64,000 nt of DNA from Neomegalonema sp. (GTDB lineage Bacteria > Pseudomonadota > Alphaproteobacteria > Rhodobacterales > Rhodobacteraceae): the NCBI GenBank assembly GCA_022760435.1, contig JALEFY010000007.1:62001-126000 (forward strand). Direction: 5' to 3'. The notes beneath the pieces are model-generated. The model was not told the origin of the DNA and did no database searches. It saw nothing but the letters and a program-made list of their open reading frames with translations. Position numbers and translations under genes: made by a program. Positions 37,310-46,916 of the stretch are shown here, piece after piece; position 1 is the first letter of the stretch; the number at the start of each line of letters is the position of its first letter.

Positions 37310-38188
37310 TTAAAGCGAGGCCGAGCGCTGCTCGGAAGCAGCGCCTGCGACCGGCCAGGCCGCCGACTGCGTCAGACGCACGGTCGGGGATACCGGAAAG
37401 CGCAAGTCGATCCGGTCAATATCGCGCGAAAACAGCTCGGCATGATCCTGCCAGCGTAGCACCGTATCGAGCGCCATATCAATCTCGCCGCCCTCCTGCG
37501 CTTCTGGCAGCATCAGGCGCGGGCCGTCCAGGATCTCGACATCCCAGCGGCGCTGGCCAATGCGCGACAGGCCGATCACAGGCACTTGTGCCGCGCTCAG
37601 GCGCTGAAGGATATGCTCCATTTCGCCCAAGGCGCGATTGGCTCCCGGACCAACGACCAGCGGCAGATGCGCCCAGTCGGCGCGGCTCGCTGCCGGAGCG
37701 ATGACACCGCCGCTCGCATCGAGCAGGTGCAGCGCCCCGCCCGAACGCCAAAGGGCAGCGGGGCGGCGCTCTTCGATCTCGATGGCCAATGTATGCGGAA
37801 AGCGCACAGCCAGGCTCGCGCGTTCGACCCAGCCCAGCGCCGAAAGCCGCTCGCGCGCCCCTTCAAGGTCAAAGGCGAGCGCGGCCCGCCCGGTTCTCTC
37901 GAAATCCACCGCCTCGATGATCGCCTTCTCGCTCAGATGCACCGCGCCCGCGATCGCGACATATTCAACGCGCAGCTCCGGGCGCGCCAGGAGCGCCTGA
38001 TGCAAGGCGCCTGCGGCATCGATCAGGGTGTCGCGCGCCGGGGGCCAGGCCGCGAGGCCCGAAAACAGCATCCCAGCGAGCGCGAAAGGGGTCCAGGCGA
38101 GGCGCACGCGCTTGACGGCGGGCGAGCGCCACCAGGCCAGAGCGCGCGCTGCGGGCGTGTGACGTTGCGTCTTTTGCTTGCCCTTCAT
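37310..38188 (-). CDS. ftsQ: Cell division protein FtsQ
   Basis: This bitopic protein of 292 residues has a basic cytoplasmic tail, a transmembrane segment near residues 32-50 (PFALAGMLFSGLAAW), a POTRA domain (VEYVAIAGAVHLSEKAIIEA) and a beta domain (FPHTLAIEIEERRPAALW, then DIDRIDLRFPVSPTVRL). It links early and late division proteins. The ATG at 38188 has AAAGGAG eight bases upstream and is preferred to ATG 38218, which overlaps the ddl stop but lacks a close ribosome site. Confidence 0.93.
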   Translation of the reverse strand: MKGKQKTQRHTPAARALAWWRSPAVKRVRLAWTPFALAGMLFSGLAAWPPARDTLIDAAGALHQALLARPELRVEYVAIAGAVHLSEKAIIEAVDFERTGRAALAFDLEGARERLSALGWVERASLAVRFPHTLAIEIEERRPAALWRSGGALHLLDASGGVIAPAASRADWAHLPLVVGPGANRALGEMEHILQRLSAAQVPVIGLSRIGQRRWDVEILDGPRLMLPEAQEGGEIDMALDTVLRWQDHAELFSRDIDRIDLRFPVSPTVRLTQSAAWPVAGAASEQRSASL

Positions 38189-38214
38189 GCGTTGCGCTCC
38201 TTTGCGACCTGTCA

Positions 38215-39141
38215 TCATCTATCCAGCGACGCGTCCTCCACGATCCAGGAAACCAGCTCGGGAAAGCTGATCCCCAGATGAGCGGCCTGTTCCGGCACCA
38301 GCGAGGTTGGCGTCATTCCTGGTTGAGTATTTGTCTCGAGAATGATGAGTTTTCCGTTACCAACGCCCGGCGTATGGTCATCAAATCGAAAGTCTGAGCG
38401 TGAAATGCCGCGGCAGCCCAGCGCCTGATGCGCGGCAAGGGCGTGTTCGAGGCAAGCGGCGGTGATGTCGGGCGGCAGATCGGCGGGCAGCACATGGCGC
38501 GAGCCGCCGATGCTGTATTTTGCATCGTAATCATACCAGCCGCTTGCGATGATCTCGGTCACACAGAGCGGGCGATCGCCCATCACCGCCACCGTCAGCT
38601 CGCGCCCGGCCACATATTCCTCGACCATCAGCGGATGCGGCGCGTCCTTGGCGGCGATCTGCGGCGGGGTGTTGGCGCCTGTCGTGACAACATGGATGCC
38701 GACCGAGGAGCCTTCGTTATTGGGTTTGACGACATAGGGCGGCGGCATGACATGCGCGGCCGAGATCTGCGCCGCCTCGGCCATCAGATGCGCGACGACC
38801 GGGATACCGGCCTGCATATAGACCGCCTTGGCCCGCGCCTTGTCCATTGCCAACGCCGAGGCATAGACCCCCGAATGGGAATAGGGAATGCGCAGCCATT
38901 CGAGCAGCCCCTGCACGCAGCCATCCTCGCCCCAACGGCCATGCAGGGCATTGAAAGCCGCATCGGGGCGGGCGGATTTGAGCTGTTCGGCCAGATCTGG
39001 CCCCGCATCGATCTCGATCACCTCATAGCCCGCCGCGCGCAACCCTGCGGCGCATTCGCGGCCAGAGACGAGGCTCACCTCACGTTCGGCGGACGGGCCA
39101 CCCATCAGCAGGGCGATGCGAGAAAAGCGGCGGTCGGACAT
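38215..39141 (-). CDS. ddl: D-alanine--D-alanine ligase
   Basis: This 308-residue ATP-grasp enzyme joins two D-Ala for peptidoglycan precursors. It has the N-terminal [38 protein letters not shown], the ATP-binding [19 protein letters not shown] and the metal-binding end [24 protein letters not shown] lies seven bases before the ATG at 39141. It leads the ftsQA genes, but murC and murB, which normally precede it in this cluster, are not present; mrp is there instead. Confidence 0.95.
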   Translation of the reverse strand: MSDRRFSRIALLMGGPSAEREVSLVSGRECAAGLRAAGYEVIEIDAGPDLAEQLKSARPDAAFNALHGRWGEDGCVQGLLEWLRIPYSHSGVYASALAMDKARAKAVYMQAGIPVVAHLMAEAAQISAAHVMPPPYVVKPNNEGSSVGIHVVTTGANTPPQIAAKDAPHPLMVEEYVAGRELTVAVMGDRPLCVTEIIASGWYDYDAKYSIGGSRHVLPADLPPDITAACLEHALAAHQALGCRGISRSDFRFDDHTPGVGNGKLIILETNTQPGMTPTSLVPEQAAHLGISFPELVSWIVEDASLDR

Positions 39142-39210
39142 CAGAAAGCCTCGCGGAGCGGTCGGAAGATGCGAGGCGGTTTAGCCCAACACGATTGAGA
39201 AAGCATCACC

Positions 39211-39251
39211 CCAAGCAGATCTCGCCAAGCCGATCTCGCCAAGCGATCACG
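39211..39251. repeat. 14-bp tandem repeat at the 3' end of mrp
   Basis: Two units of CCAAGC(A/C)GATCTCG at 39211-39224 and 39225-39238 are followed by a degenerate third copy (CCAAGCGATCACG). The third copy overlaps the mrp stop codon at 39247-39249. Confidence 0.7.
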
Positions 39252-40356
39252 CCACGCCAGCGGCCACCAGCCCATCGGCAATCGCGCGAAAGCGCTCGGC
39301 ATTGACGCTTTGCGGTTTGCGCAGCACCACGGGCGTGCCAAGATCGCCCGCCAATCGCACCTCGATATCGAGCGGCAGCGCCCCGAGAAACGGGATGCCG
39401 AGCCGCTCGGCCTCTGCCTGCGCACCGCCATGGCCGAAGATCTGGGTCTCTTCACCGCATTTCGGGCAGACAAAGCTCGACATGTTTTCGATCATGCCCA
39501 GCAGCGGCACATGGGTGCGCTGGAACATGTCGATGGCCTTCTTGGCATCGAGCAACGCCACATCCTGCGGGGTGGAGACGACGATGGCACCGGTCACCTT
39601 CGCCTTTTGCGCGAGGGTCAGTTGCACATCGCCGGTACCCGGCGGCAGATCGATCAGGAGCACATCGAGCTCGCCCCAGGCGACCTGTCGCAGCATCTGT
39701 TGCAAGGCCCCCATCAGCATCGGTCCGCGCCAGATCGTGGCCTTGTCCTCATCGGTCAGAAACCCGAGCGACATCAGCGTCACCCCATGCGCGTGCAAGG
39801 GCTCGATCAGCTTGCCATCGGGGGAAGCCGGACGCCCCGAAGCCCCCATCATTCGCGGTTGAGAGGGGCCATAGACATCGGCATCGAGCAGTCCGACCTT
39901 GCGCCCGGCCTGCGCCAGCGCCACCGCGAGATTGGAGGTCACCGTCGATTTTCCGACGCCGCCCTTGCCCGAGCCCACCGCGATCAGATTGCGCACGCCC
40001 TCGACCGGCCCGTCATTGACCGGCGCCTTTGGCAGCGGCTTGAGCGAAGGTGCGGATGGCGCCGCGCTCTTGCTGGCCTGCCCGGCGGCATAATGCGCTG
40101 TCATCAACACGGTGGCCGAAACCACGCCAGGAACGGCCCGCAATGCCGTCTCAGCCGCGGAAGACGCCGGTTTCAGCCGCTCGGCCTGATCCGCCGGGAC
40201 CTCCATCACCACCCGAACCTGAGAGCCATCAATCGCGATATCGCTGATATAGCCGGCGCTCACGAGATCGCCGCCCCCGGGAATCTCGATCAAGCCCAGC
40301 GCTTTTTCGATATGGGCCTTGTCGATCTGGCCCGAGCCGGGGTTCTGTGCACGCAT
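39247..40356 (-). CDS. mrp: Mrp/ApbC/NBP35-family iron-sulfur cluster carrier ATPase
   Basis: This 369-residue protein has an N-terminal MIP18-like domain (EKALGLIEIPGGGDLVSAGY) and a MinD-type ATPase with the deviant Walker A GKGGVGKSTVTSNLAVALA. LLDADVYGPSQPRMMGASG and the metal-binding Cys pair in FVCPKCGEETQIFG follow. Such proteins carry Fe-S clusters to target enzymes. The ATG at 40356 has GGAG five bases upstream; the open frame extends another 222 codons but that part has no plausible start. It lies 105 bases upstream of ddl in the same direction. Confidence 0.94.
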   Translation of the reverse strand: MRAQNPGSGQIDKAHIEKALGLIEIPGGGDLVSAGYISDIAIDGSQVRVVMEVPADQAERLKPASSAAETALRAVPGVVSATVLMTAHYAAGQASKSAAPSAPSLKPLPKAPVNDGPVEGVRNLIAVGSGKGGVGKSTVTSNLAVALAQAGRKVGLLDADVYGPSQPRMMGASGRPASPDGKLIEPLHAHGVTLMSLGFLTDEDKATIWRGPMLMGALQQMLRQVAWGELDVLLIDLPPGTGDVQLTLAQKAKVTGAIVVSTPQDVALLDAKKAIDMFQRTHVPLLGMIENMSSFVCPKCGEETQIFGHGGAQAEAERLGIPFLGALPLDIEVRLAGDLGTPVVLRKPQSVNAERFRAIADGLVAAGVA

Positions 40357-40540
40357 GCTTGCTCCATCTGTGTTCTGCGGGGGGCGGTTGAACGTCGCCA
40401 GCGGCCCGAACCTGGCCGTCCTGTGAGGAAGGTATGTCGCGCAAGCAGCGGGGCAATTGCGGCACATTGTTCGGATGCAAAGGTTCGGGTTCTTGCGCAA
40501 GCGGGGGGCAGGCGCAGGCGGGCCGCTTCGTGCGGTGCCC

Positions 40541-40602
40541 CTGAGCTGCCACCCCTGAGCTCCCACCCTGGGCTCCCACCCTGAGCCCCCACCCTGGGCT
40601 CC
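40541..40602. repeat. 13-bp tandem repeat between the aminotransferase gene and mrp
   Basis: About 4.8 units of CTG(A/G)GCTCCCACC run from 40541 to 40602; the first unit is 14 bases. On the minus strand they follow the aminotransferase stop by 13 bases. The array contains no hairpin with a T run. Confidence 0.85.
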
Positions 40603-40615
40603 TTGGCGATCTTCC

Positions 40616-41845
40616 TTATGTCCTGAGCTGGCTGTAGCGGCCGAGGATCTCATCCGCATTGCCAAGCACCCTTTTGACATTGCGGGCGGCCTGACGGATG
40701 CGCTGCTCATTTTCGACGAGCCCGATCCGCACATAGCCCTCGCCATATTCCCCAAAACCAACACCCGGGGACACGGCGACCTCCGCTTCGGTGAGCAGGA
40801 TCTTGGCAAATTCCATCGAGCCCAGCGGCTTGAACGGCTCGGGCACCGGTGCCCAGGCGAACATGGTCGCGGGTGGGGGCGGAATGTCCCATCCGGCGCG
40901 GCCCATCGCGTCCACCAGCACATCGCGGCGGCTCTTGTAAGTGGCCCGGATCTCATCGACGCAGTCTTGCGGACCGTTGAGCGCGGCCGTTGCCGCCACC
41001 TGCACCGGCGTGAAGGCGCCATAGTCGAGATAGCTCTTGATCCGCGTCAAAGCGCTGATCAGCCGCTCATTGCCAACCGCAAAGCCCATCCGCCAGCCGG
41101 GCATCGAATAGGTCTTGGAGAGCGAGGTGAACTCGACCGCCAGATCCTTTGCCCCCTCAACCTGCAAGATCGAGGGCGGCGGATTGCCGTCGAAATAGAT
41201 CTCCGCATAGGCGAGATCCGACAGGATCACCATGCCGTGCTGCCGGGCAAAACGCACCAGCTCGACATAGAAATCCAGATCGCAGACCTGCGCGGTCGGG
41301 TTGGAGGGGAAGCTCACCACCATGCCGATCGGGTTGGGCACCGAGTGTTTCACCGCCCGATCGAGAGCCCGCATATAGGCCTCCGGATCAAAACGCCCGT
41401 CCTCAAGCGCAGGGATGTGGCGCAGCGCGCCGCCCGCGATCATGAACCCGTATGGGTGGATCGGATAGGAAGGGTTCGGCGCCAGCATCACATCGCCCGG
41501 CGCCGTGATCGCCATCGCCAGATTGGCCAGCCCTTCCTTGGACCCCAAGGTCGCGACGATCTCGGTTTCCGGATCCAGCGTCACCCCGAACCGCCGCTCG
41601 TAATAGACCGCCTGCGCCTTACGCAGGCCCGGGATCCCCTTGGAGGCCGAGTACCGATGGGTGCGCGGCTTTTGCACCGTCTCGATCAGCTTGTCGACGA
41701 TATGCTTGGGCGTATCCATATCCGGATTCCCCATGCCGAAATCGATCACATCGACATGATCCGCGCGTGCCTTCGCCTTCAGACGGTTCACTTCGGCGAA
41801 AACATATGGGGGAAGGCGTTTGATACGGTAGAACTCTTCAGTCAT
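40616..41845 (-). CDS. PLP-dependent class I/II aminotransferase (AlaC-like)
   Basis: This 409-residue fold-type I enzyme has MTEEFYRIKRLPPYVFAEVN at the start, the substrate-region VIDFGMGNPDMDTPKHI and NPIGMVVSFPSNPTAQ. The PLP lysine lies in SLSKTYSMPGWRMGF and the carboxylate-binding Arg in YVRIGLVENEQRI. The pattern is close to AlaC-type glutamate-pyruvate aminotransferases; an LL-diaminopimelate or other glutamate-dependent role cannot be excluded. ATG 41845 is preferred (AGGA 11 bases upstream) over an earlier ATG at 41866 with no ribosome site. Confidence 0.88.
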   Translation of the reverse strand: MTEEFYRIKRLPPYVFAEVNRLKAKARADHVDVIDFGMGNPDMDTPKHIVDKLIETVQKPRTHRYSASKGIPGLRKAQAVYYERRFGVTLDPETEIVATLGSKEGLANLAMAITAPGDVMLAPNPSYPIHPYGFMIAGGALRHIPALEDGRFDPEAYMRALDRAVKHSVPNPIGMVVSFPSNPTAQVCDLDFYVELVRFARQHGMVILSDLAYAEIYFDGNPPPSILQVEGAKDLAVEFTSLSKTYSMPGWRMGFAVGNERLISALTRIKSYLDYGAFTPVQVAATAALNGPQDCVDEIRATYKSRRDVLVDAMGRAGWDIPPPPATMFAWAPVPEPFKPLGSMEFAKILLTEAEVAVSPGVGFGEYGEGYVRIGLVENEQRIRQAARNVKRVLGNADEILGRYSQLRT

Positions 41846-42103
41846 AGCGCGGTTGGTCCTGAGCATGGGGTGATGAACGCGGCTACCCGCCCGACTACGC
41901 CGCCAGAGGGGGCGGACGCAAGGGGCGCGTCGCAGGGAGCGCCGCCAATTGGCCGCCTCATATCGGACACCTGCACAGGCATCCGGTGGGCGAGGAGTGT
42001 CGGGTTGGCGCGCTTCGTCACGCGGAGAAAGGGTTGTTCGGCAAAGAGGTCGCTCGGCGTAGAGGCTGTTTTTCGAACAAAACGATACGCCGGGCGGAGC
42101 GGG

Positions 42104-42508
42104 CTATTGTGAGGCGTTTTCGCGCAGACGTTGCAGTCTCGCGCGCAGGGCCGCCGCCTGTCTCGCTCGCGCCGTATCGTCGAGCTCGCCAGCATCCATC
42201 ACCGTCTTGCGTGCCCGCACGCTCGAGGCCTGGCTGCTCAAGTTCTGTTGCAAACGCGCACCGCGCTGACGCAATTGATCCGGGTGGAATTGCGTGCCCT
42301 CTGCCGCTGGAGGCGGAACATCGACGAGGCGCGGCCATTGCGCGGACTGAACTGATTCGCTTTCCGGCAGATTGACCTTGGCGAACGGGTCGTCAGCCGT
42401 GCATGCGGTTGTCGAAAGGGTCAGTAATAACCCGCATATCCCCGCGATGGCCGGTTTTCGCCAAGCCATTTCAAACCAGATCCGGTCCTGATGCGAAGAA
42501 TTCGCCAT
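42104..42508 (-). CDS. Small hypothetical lipoprotein
   Basis: This 134-residue protein has a hydrophobic signal (KPAIAGICGLLLTLSTTAC) ending in a lipobox-like TTAC at Cys36, preceded by a long 20-residue N-terminal tail. The mature part is hydrophilic, with Pro-rich VDVPPPAAEG and a charged C-terminal helix containing RQAAALRARLQRLRE. No family was recognised. The ATG at 42508 has GGAAAGG five bases upstream; ATG 42470 would shorten the odd tail. It is divergent from phaC. Confidence 0.65.
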   Translation of the reverse strand: MANSSHQDRIWFEMAWRKPAIAGICGLLLTLSTTACTADDPFAKVNLPESESVQSAQWPRLVDVPPPAAEGTQFHPDQLRQRGARLQQNLSSQASSVRARKTVMDAGELDDTARARQAAALRARLQRLRENASQ

Positions 42509-42667
42509 TTGCGCCTTTCCAAACGTAATGCGGCTTTCAACTCGGGCGTGACTTCTTCTAGACTATGTGAGGAGGAAGAGCGCTGCAACGAAATATAGCG
42601 CGATCTCCCGGGACGGAACTCAAGTGGGCAAACAGGCGCGTCCGAAGACGCGCCGAGGGAGAGACGA

Positions 42668-44554
42668 ATGGCGGACAAGACAGCCCCGACGATCGACAAG
42701 ACCAATGGCTTTGGCCTGCCCGCGATGCCGATGCAGCTATCGCCGCAAGACAGCGCAGAGCTCGCCGCGAATATGGGCCTGGTGATGGAGCAGATGCAGG
42801 TCCTGCTCTCGCGCGCCGCCAAGGTTCAGAGCGAAAGCACGCTGCCGATCCATTCCGACCCGTTCAATACCATGAGCGCATTCTCGGAACTGTGGCAGCA
42901 GATGATGACCCATCCGGGCGAGATGGCCGAAAAGGCGACGAGCTTCTGGCGCGAACAGGCAGAGATCTGGCAGCGCGGCTTGCAGCGCGCCAGCGGGCAG
43001 GAAGTCGAGCCGGTGATCGAGCCGCGCCGCGGTGACAAGCGGTTCGCCGATGCCGAATGGTCGGAGAACATCGTCTTTGATTGCCTCAAGCAATCCTATC
43101 TGCACATGGCCCGGACCCTGACCGAAACCGCGCAGAGCGCCGGTGATCTTGATTGCCAGGACCGGCGCAAGGTCGAGTTTCACACCAGGCTGTTTCTTGA
43201 GGCCCTCTCGCCGTCGAATTTCTTCGCCACCAATCCGGAGGTCATTCGCACGACCATCGAGGAAAAGGGCGCCAATCTGGTCCGCGGCATGAAACACATG
43301 CTGGAGGATTATGATGAGGAGACCGGCTATTTCATCATCCGCCAGACCGACCGTGACAAGTTCAAGGTCGGTGAGAACATGGCGGTGACCCCCGGCAAGG
43401 TCATCTATCGCAACGCGATCATGGAGCTCATCCAATACGAGCCCACCACCGAAAAGGTGCAGAAATACCCGCTGCTGATCTGCCCGCCCTGGATCAACAA
43501 ATACTACATCCTCGATCTCAATCCGAAGAAATCCATGGTGAAATGGCTCGTCGAGCAAGGGCACACCGTGTTCCTGATCTCCTGGATCAACCCGGATGAG
43601 CGTCATAAGGACAAGGAATTCGTCGATTACGTCGCCGAGGGCCTGTTCGAGGGCATGGCGCGCACGCTCGAGGAAACCGGTGCCGAGAAGCTGCACGTCA
43701 CCTCCTACTGCATCGGCGGGACGATGACCGCCACCGCGCTCTCCTATCTGGCGAGTGCACCCGATCATCCACTCTCGGACCGCATTGCCAGCAGCACCTT
43801 CCTGACCACGCAGACCGAGTTCTCGAATGCGGGTGAGCTGCAATTGTTCATCGATGACCAGCAGCTCGAATATATCCAGGAGCAGATGCGCAGCGGCGTG
43901 CTTTCGGCGCAGCGGATGGGCTCGACCTTCAACCTGTTGCGCTCGGCCGATCTGATCTGGAGCTTTGTCGTCCAGAACTATCTGCTTGGCCGTGAGCCCT
44001 TCCCGTTCGATCTGCTCTACTGGAACTCGGACAGCACCTCGATGCCGGCCCGGGTGCACACCTATTACCTCAAGAAGTTCTATCGCGACGACGCGCTGGC
44101 CCGTGGCGAGCTGTCCTTGGGCGGGGTGCCGCTCGATCTGGGCAAGATCACGATCCCAACCCTGCATATCGCGACCAAGGAAGACCATATTGCGCCGCCG
44201 GACTCGGTCTATCGCGGCTACAAGCTGTTTGGCGGCGACAAGACCTTTGTCCTTGCCGGATCGGGCCATATCGCTGGCGTGGTCAACCCGCCAGCTTCGG
44301 GCAAGTATCAGTACTGGACGCGCGATGACGAGGCCGTACCGGGCTCGCTCGATGGCTGGCGCGAGGCGTGCGAAGAGACCGCCGGATCCTGGTGGCCGCT
44401 CTGGGATGCATGGCTCAAGGAGCTCAATGGCAATGAGCAGGTCCCGGCGCGCCAGCCCGGGCGACGCTTCAACGCGCTGGATGAGGCGCCGGGCATGTAT
44501 GTGAAGGTCCGCTACAACGAGCCCAAGCCTGAATACGATCTGAGCGAGATGTAA
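42668..44554 (+). CDS. phaC: Class I poly(R)-hydroxyalkanoic acid synthase PhaC
   Basis: This 628-residue synthase polymerises (R)-3-hydroxyacyl-CoA into PHA storage granules. The alpha/beta-hydrolase core has the lipase-box-like SYCIGGT with nucleophile Cys348, Asp506 in TKEDHIAPPDS and His534 in GSGHIAGVVNPP. The N-terminal region includes NPLL-type membrane/granule segments replaced here by FHTRLFLEALSPSNFFATNP. It is somewhat longer than the usual 560-600 residues, mainly at the N-terminus. GGGAGAG precedes the ATG at 42668. No phaA, phaB, phasin or phaR gene is adjacent. Confidence 0.93.
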   Translation: MADKTAPTIDKTNGFGLPAMPMQLSPQDSAELAANMGLVMEQMQVLLSRAAKVQSESTLPIHSDPFNTMSAFSELWQQMMTHPGEMAEKATSFWREQAEIWQRGLQRASGQEVEPVIEPRRGDKRFADAEWSENIVFDCLKQSYLHMARTLTETAQSAGDLDCQDRRKVEFHTRLFLEALSPSNFFATNPEVIRTTIEEKGANLVRGMKHMLEDYDEETGYFIIRQTDRDKFKVGENMAVTPGKVIYRNAIMELIQYEPTTEKVQKYPLLICPPWINKYYILDLNPKKSMVKWLVEQGHTVFLISWINPDERHKDKEFVDYVAEGLFEGMARTLEETGAEKLHVTSYCIGGTMTATALSYLASAPDHPLSDRIASSTFLTTQTEFSNAGELQLFIDDQQLEYIQEQMRSGVLSAQRMGSTFNLLRSADLIWSFVVQNYLLGREPFPFDLLYWNSDSTSMPARVHTYYLKKFYRDDALARGELSLGGVPLDLGKITIPTLHIATKEDHIAPPDSVYRGYKLFGGDKTFVLAGSGHIAGVVNPPASGKYQYWTRDDEAVPGSLDGWREACEETAGSWWPLWDAWLKELNGNEQVPARQPGRRFNALDEAPGMYVKVRYNEPKPEYDLSEM

Positions 44555-44557
44555 AAC

Positions 44558-44582
44558 GGGGGGCAGGCATGTGCCGCCCCCC
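44558..44582 (+). terminator. Hairpin downstream of phaC
   Basis: GGGGGGC and GCCCCCC pair, with an inner GGC/GCC extension around an ATGT loop, starting four bases after the phaC stop. There is no T run, so termination is likely but not certain. Confidence 0.5.
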
Positions 44583-44712
44583 AATGCTTCACCCTCGTGA
44601 TCCATCCTCCTCCCGATGCGCCCTTGCGGCGGGTCGGAAGGAGAGAGGAGGGAGGGCTACAGCGCGTTACCCGGAACGCAACAGCGCCCGCAACTGAAGC
44701 GCGTTACGCGGA

Positions 44713-45312
44713 TTACATGCCGGTCTTGATTACCGACAGATCGACGACATTCTCCCGGATCGGCTTTACCGCTTCTGCGTAGGCCATCAGCACCTTGATG
44801 CCATGAGTAATGCGCGCCACGAGCCAGTCGGGGCTTGCCTCATTATTCGAGCCGGGCTCGAAATCAACGACTTTACGGATGATCACATGGTCGGGCAACC
44901 AGTGCAGATAGTTGTTTTTCGTGCCCGACATCCGCAGTTCCGCGATCGGATAGGCGCCGCCGGTCCCGGATGAAACGCTGACCAGATGCGCCGGCTTGAA
45001 CGCAAGCTCGCCACCATCGCACAGGGTCAGGAAGTTCTTGGTCTGCGGGCTCGCCATGCCGTGCCATTCCGGCGTGATGACGACAAACCCGTCTGCTTTT
45101 TTCAGCCGCTCCGATACCGGCGCCCAGACGCTCGGCCAAGGCTCGGCGCCGCTCCATTTGCCCTCATCCCAGAGCGGCAACTCGACATCGCGCATCGAGA
45201 TGTGATCCACGCTGGCCCCTTGCTCCTTGAGCATGGCCGCATAAATCTCACCGACGCGGTGGCTCTGCGCTTCCGAACGGTTAGAACCGGAGATGATCAC
45301 GATATGGGTCAA
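44713..45312 (-). CDS. NADPH-dependent FMN reductase family protein
   Basis: This 199-residue flavodoxin-fold protein opens with the FMN phosphate-binding IVIISGSNRSEAQSHRVG and has VVITPEWHGMASPQTKNFL, the family's second FMN-contact region (PEYN-like, here PEWHG). Members reduce FMN, quinones or azo compounds with NAD(P)H. The start is TTG 45312, with GAGGAG eight bases upstream; no ATG is available at the N-terminus. It stands alone between phaC and the repeat array. Confidence 0.85.
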   Translation of the reverse strand: MTHIVIISGSNRSEAQSHRVGEIYAAMLKEQGASVDHISMRDVELPLWDEGKWSGAEPWPSVWAPVSERLKKADGFVVITPEWHGMASPQTKNFLTLCDGGELAFKPAHLVSVSSGTGGAYPIAELRMSGTKNNYLHWLPDHVIIRKVVDFEPGSNNEASPDWLVARITHGIKVLMAYAEAVKPIRENVVDLSVIKTGM

Positions 45313-45460
45313 CAGGGACGCTCCTCAATCTGGCTGTCTGCGACGATAGGTCTGTTATGTAAACTTCAGGACGCTTCGTGTAGATCCGCTGTGTAGAACA
45401 GATTGTTGAGCAGCTTGAAACGCCCACGGCCGAAAACCGCGTATTTGGCCGAAAGCTTTC

Positions 45461-45532
45461 GCAAGCAGCCTTGCAAGCAACCTTGCAAGAAACCTTGCAA
45501 GAAGCCTGGCAAGAAACCTGGCAAGAAACCTG
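45461..45532. repeat. Six-copy 12-bp tandem repeat just upstream of the CorC/HlyC-type gene
   Basis: Six units of GCAAGAAACCT(T/G) run without interruption from 45461 to 45532, with variants at positions 6, 8 and 12. The array ends 18 bases before the start codon of the downstream gene. A TGA five codons before that start shows that the repeat is not part of its protein. Confidence 0.92.
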
Positions 45533-45550
45533 GAATGAGAGTTTGCCGTC

Positions 45551-46864
45551 ATGGAAGAGACCGCCCAAGCAACCGCATCGCTCGCTGCATCGATCCCGGC
45601 CAGCGTCTGGGGGGCGATCCTTGCCGTGTTGTTCCTGCTCCTGCTGTCAGGCATCTTCTCTGGCTCGGAAACCGCACTGACCGCGGCCTCACGCGCCCGG
45701 CTCAAGCGCAGTGCCGAGGATGGCTCGAAAAGCGCCCAGGTGGCGCTGGACCTCACCGAGGACAAGGAGCGGCTGATCGGCGCAATCCTGCTCGGCAATA
45801 ATCTGGTCAATATCCTCGCGACCTCGTTGGCGACATCCGTGTTTCTCACCCTGTTCGGTGAGAGCGGCGTGGCGCTGGCAACCTTGCTGATGACGGCGCT
45901 GGTACTGATCTTCTCGGAAGTGCTGCCCAAGACATATGCCATCACCCAGCCCGAATTCGCCGCCGAGCGCGCGGCGCTGCCGATCTCCTGGGTGGTGCGG
46001 GTCTGCGCGCCCATGGTGGCCGTGGTGCGCTGGATCGTGCGCCGCACCCTCACCGCTTTTGGGGTGGATACCGACCCCGATGCAAGCATCCTCGCTCATG
46101 AGGAGATCCGCGGCGCGATCGATCTGCACCATTCCGAAGGAGCGGTGGAGAGCGAGGCACGGCACCGTCTGCTCGGCGCGCTGGATCTGGAGGATCGCGA
46201 GGTCGATCAGGTGATGATCCATCGGCGGCGGATTTTCATGATCGATGCAGATCGCCCGACCTCGGAAATCCTCGATGCCTGCCTCAAGAGCCCGTTCACC
46301 CGCATCCCGCTCTATCGCGGCAATGTCGAGAATATCGTCGGGGTGATCCACGCCAAGGACCTGCTGCGCGCAGTCAAGCGGCAGGAGGCTCAGCACCAGA
46401 GCATCAATGATCTCGACATCGCGAAAGTGGCGATGGAGCCCTGGTTCATCCCCGATACCACCTCGCTGGCCGATCAGCTCCGCGCCTTTCTCGCCCGCCG
46501 TAAGCATTTCGCGCTGGTGGTGGATGAATACGGCGCCTTGCAAGGGCTGATCACGCTGGAGGATATCATCGAGGAAATCGTGGGCGATATTGCCGATGAG
46601 CACGATGTCTATATCGAAGGGCTGAGCCCGGAGGCCGATGGCACTTATGTCGTCGAGGGCACCACGCCGATCCGCGATATCAACCGCTCGCTGGACTGGA
46701 AGCTGCCCGAGGATGAGGCGACGACCATCGCCGGTCTGGTCATGCATGAGGCCCAGACCATCCCCGAACAGGGGCAGATCTTCATCTTTCACGGTGTGCG
46801 CTTCGAGATCCTCGAGCGTCGCCGTCACCAGATCATTCGCATTCGCATGAAGCGGGCGGAGTGA
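45551..46864 (+). CDS. CorC/HlyC-type membrane protein (DUF21-CBS-CorC_HlyC)
   Basis: This 437-residue protein has a DUF21/CNNM domain with about four membrane segments (AILAVLFLLLLSGIFSGSETA; VLIFSEVLPKTYAI). Two CBS domains follow (FTRIPLYRGNVENIVGVIHA; FALVVDEYGALQGLITLEDI), then a C-terminal CorC_HlyC beta domain. Members are linked to magnesium or cobalt efflux, or sodium-dependent magnesium transport; the hemolysin label is historical. The start is ATG 45551 with GAGAG nine bases upstream. The tandem repeat lies in its leader region. Confidence 0.9.
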   Translation: MEETAQATASLAASIPASVWGAILAVLFLLLLSGIFSGSETALTAASRARLKRSAEDGSKSAQVALDLTEDKERLIGAILLGNNLVNILATSLATSVFLTLFGESGVALATLLMTALVLIFSEVLPKTYAITQPEFAAERAALPISWVVRVCAPMVAVVRWIVRRTLTAFGVDTDPDASILAHEEIRGAIDLHHSEGAVESEARHRLLGALDLEDREVDQVMIHRRRIFMIDADRPTSEILDACLKSPFTRIPLYRGNVENIVGVIHAKDLLRAVKRQEAQHQSINDLDIAKVAMEPWFIPDTTSLADQLRAFLARRKHFALVVDEYGALQGLITLEDIIEEIVGDIADEHDVYIEGLSPEADGTYVVEGTTPIRDINRSLDWKLPEDEATTIAGLVMHEAQTIPEQGQIFIFHGVRFEILERRRHQIIRIRMKRAE

Positions 46865-46916
46865 GAGGCGGAGCGCCGTTCCCACGTCTGGACTGAGCCT
46901 TACGGCGCCCCCCGGA

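Noticed and set aside
40357-41022. N-terminal extension of Mrp through a further 222 codons
   Set aside because: It overlaps the end of the aminotransferase gene in another frame and crosses the 13-bp repeats; the ATG at 40356 has a good ribosome site and gives the normal family length.
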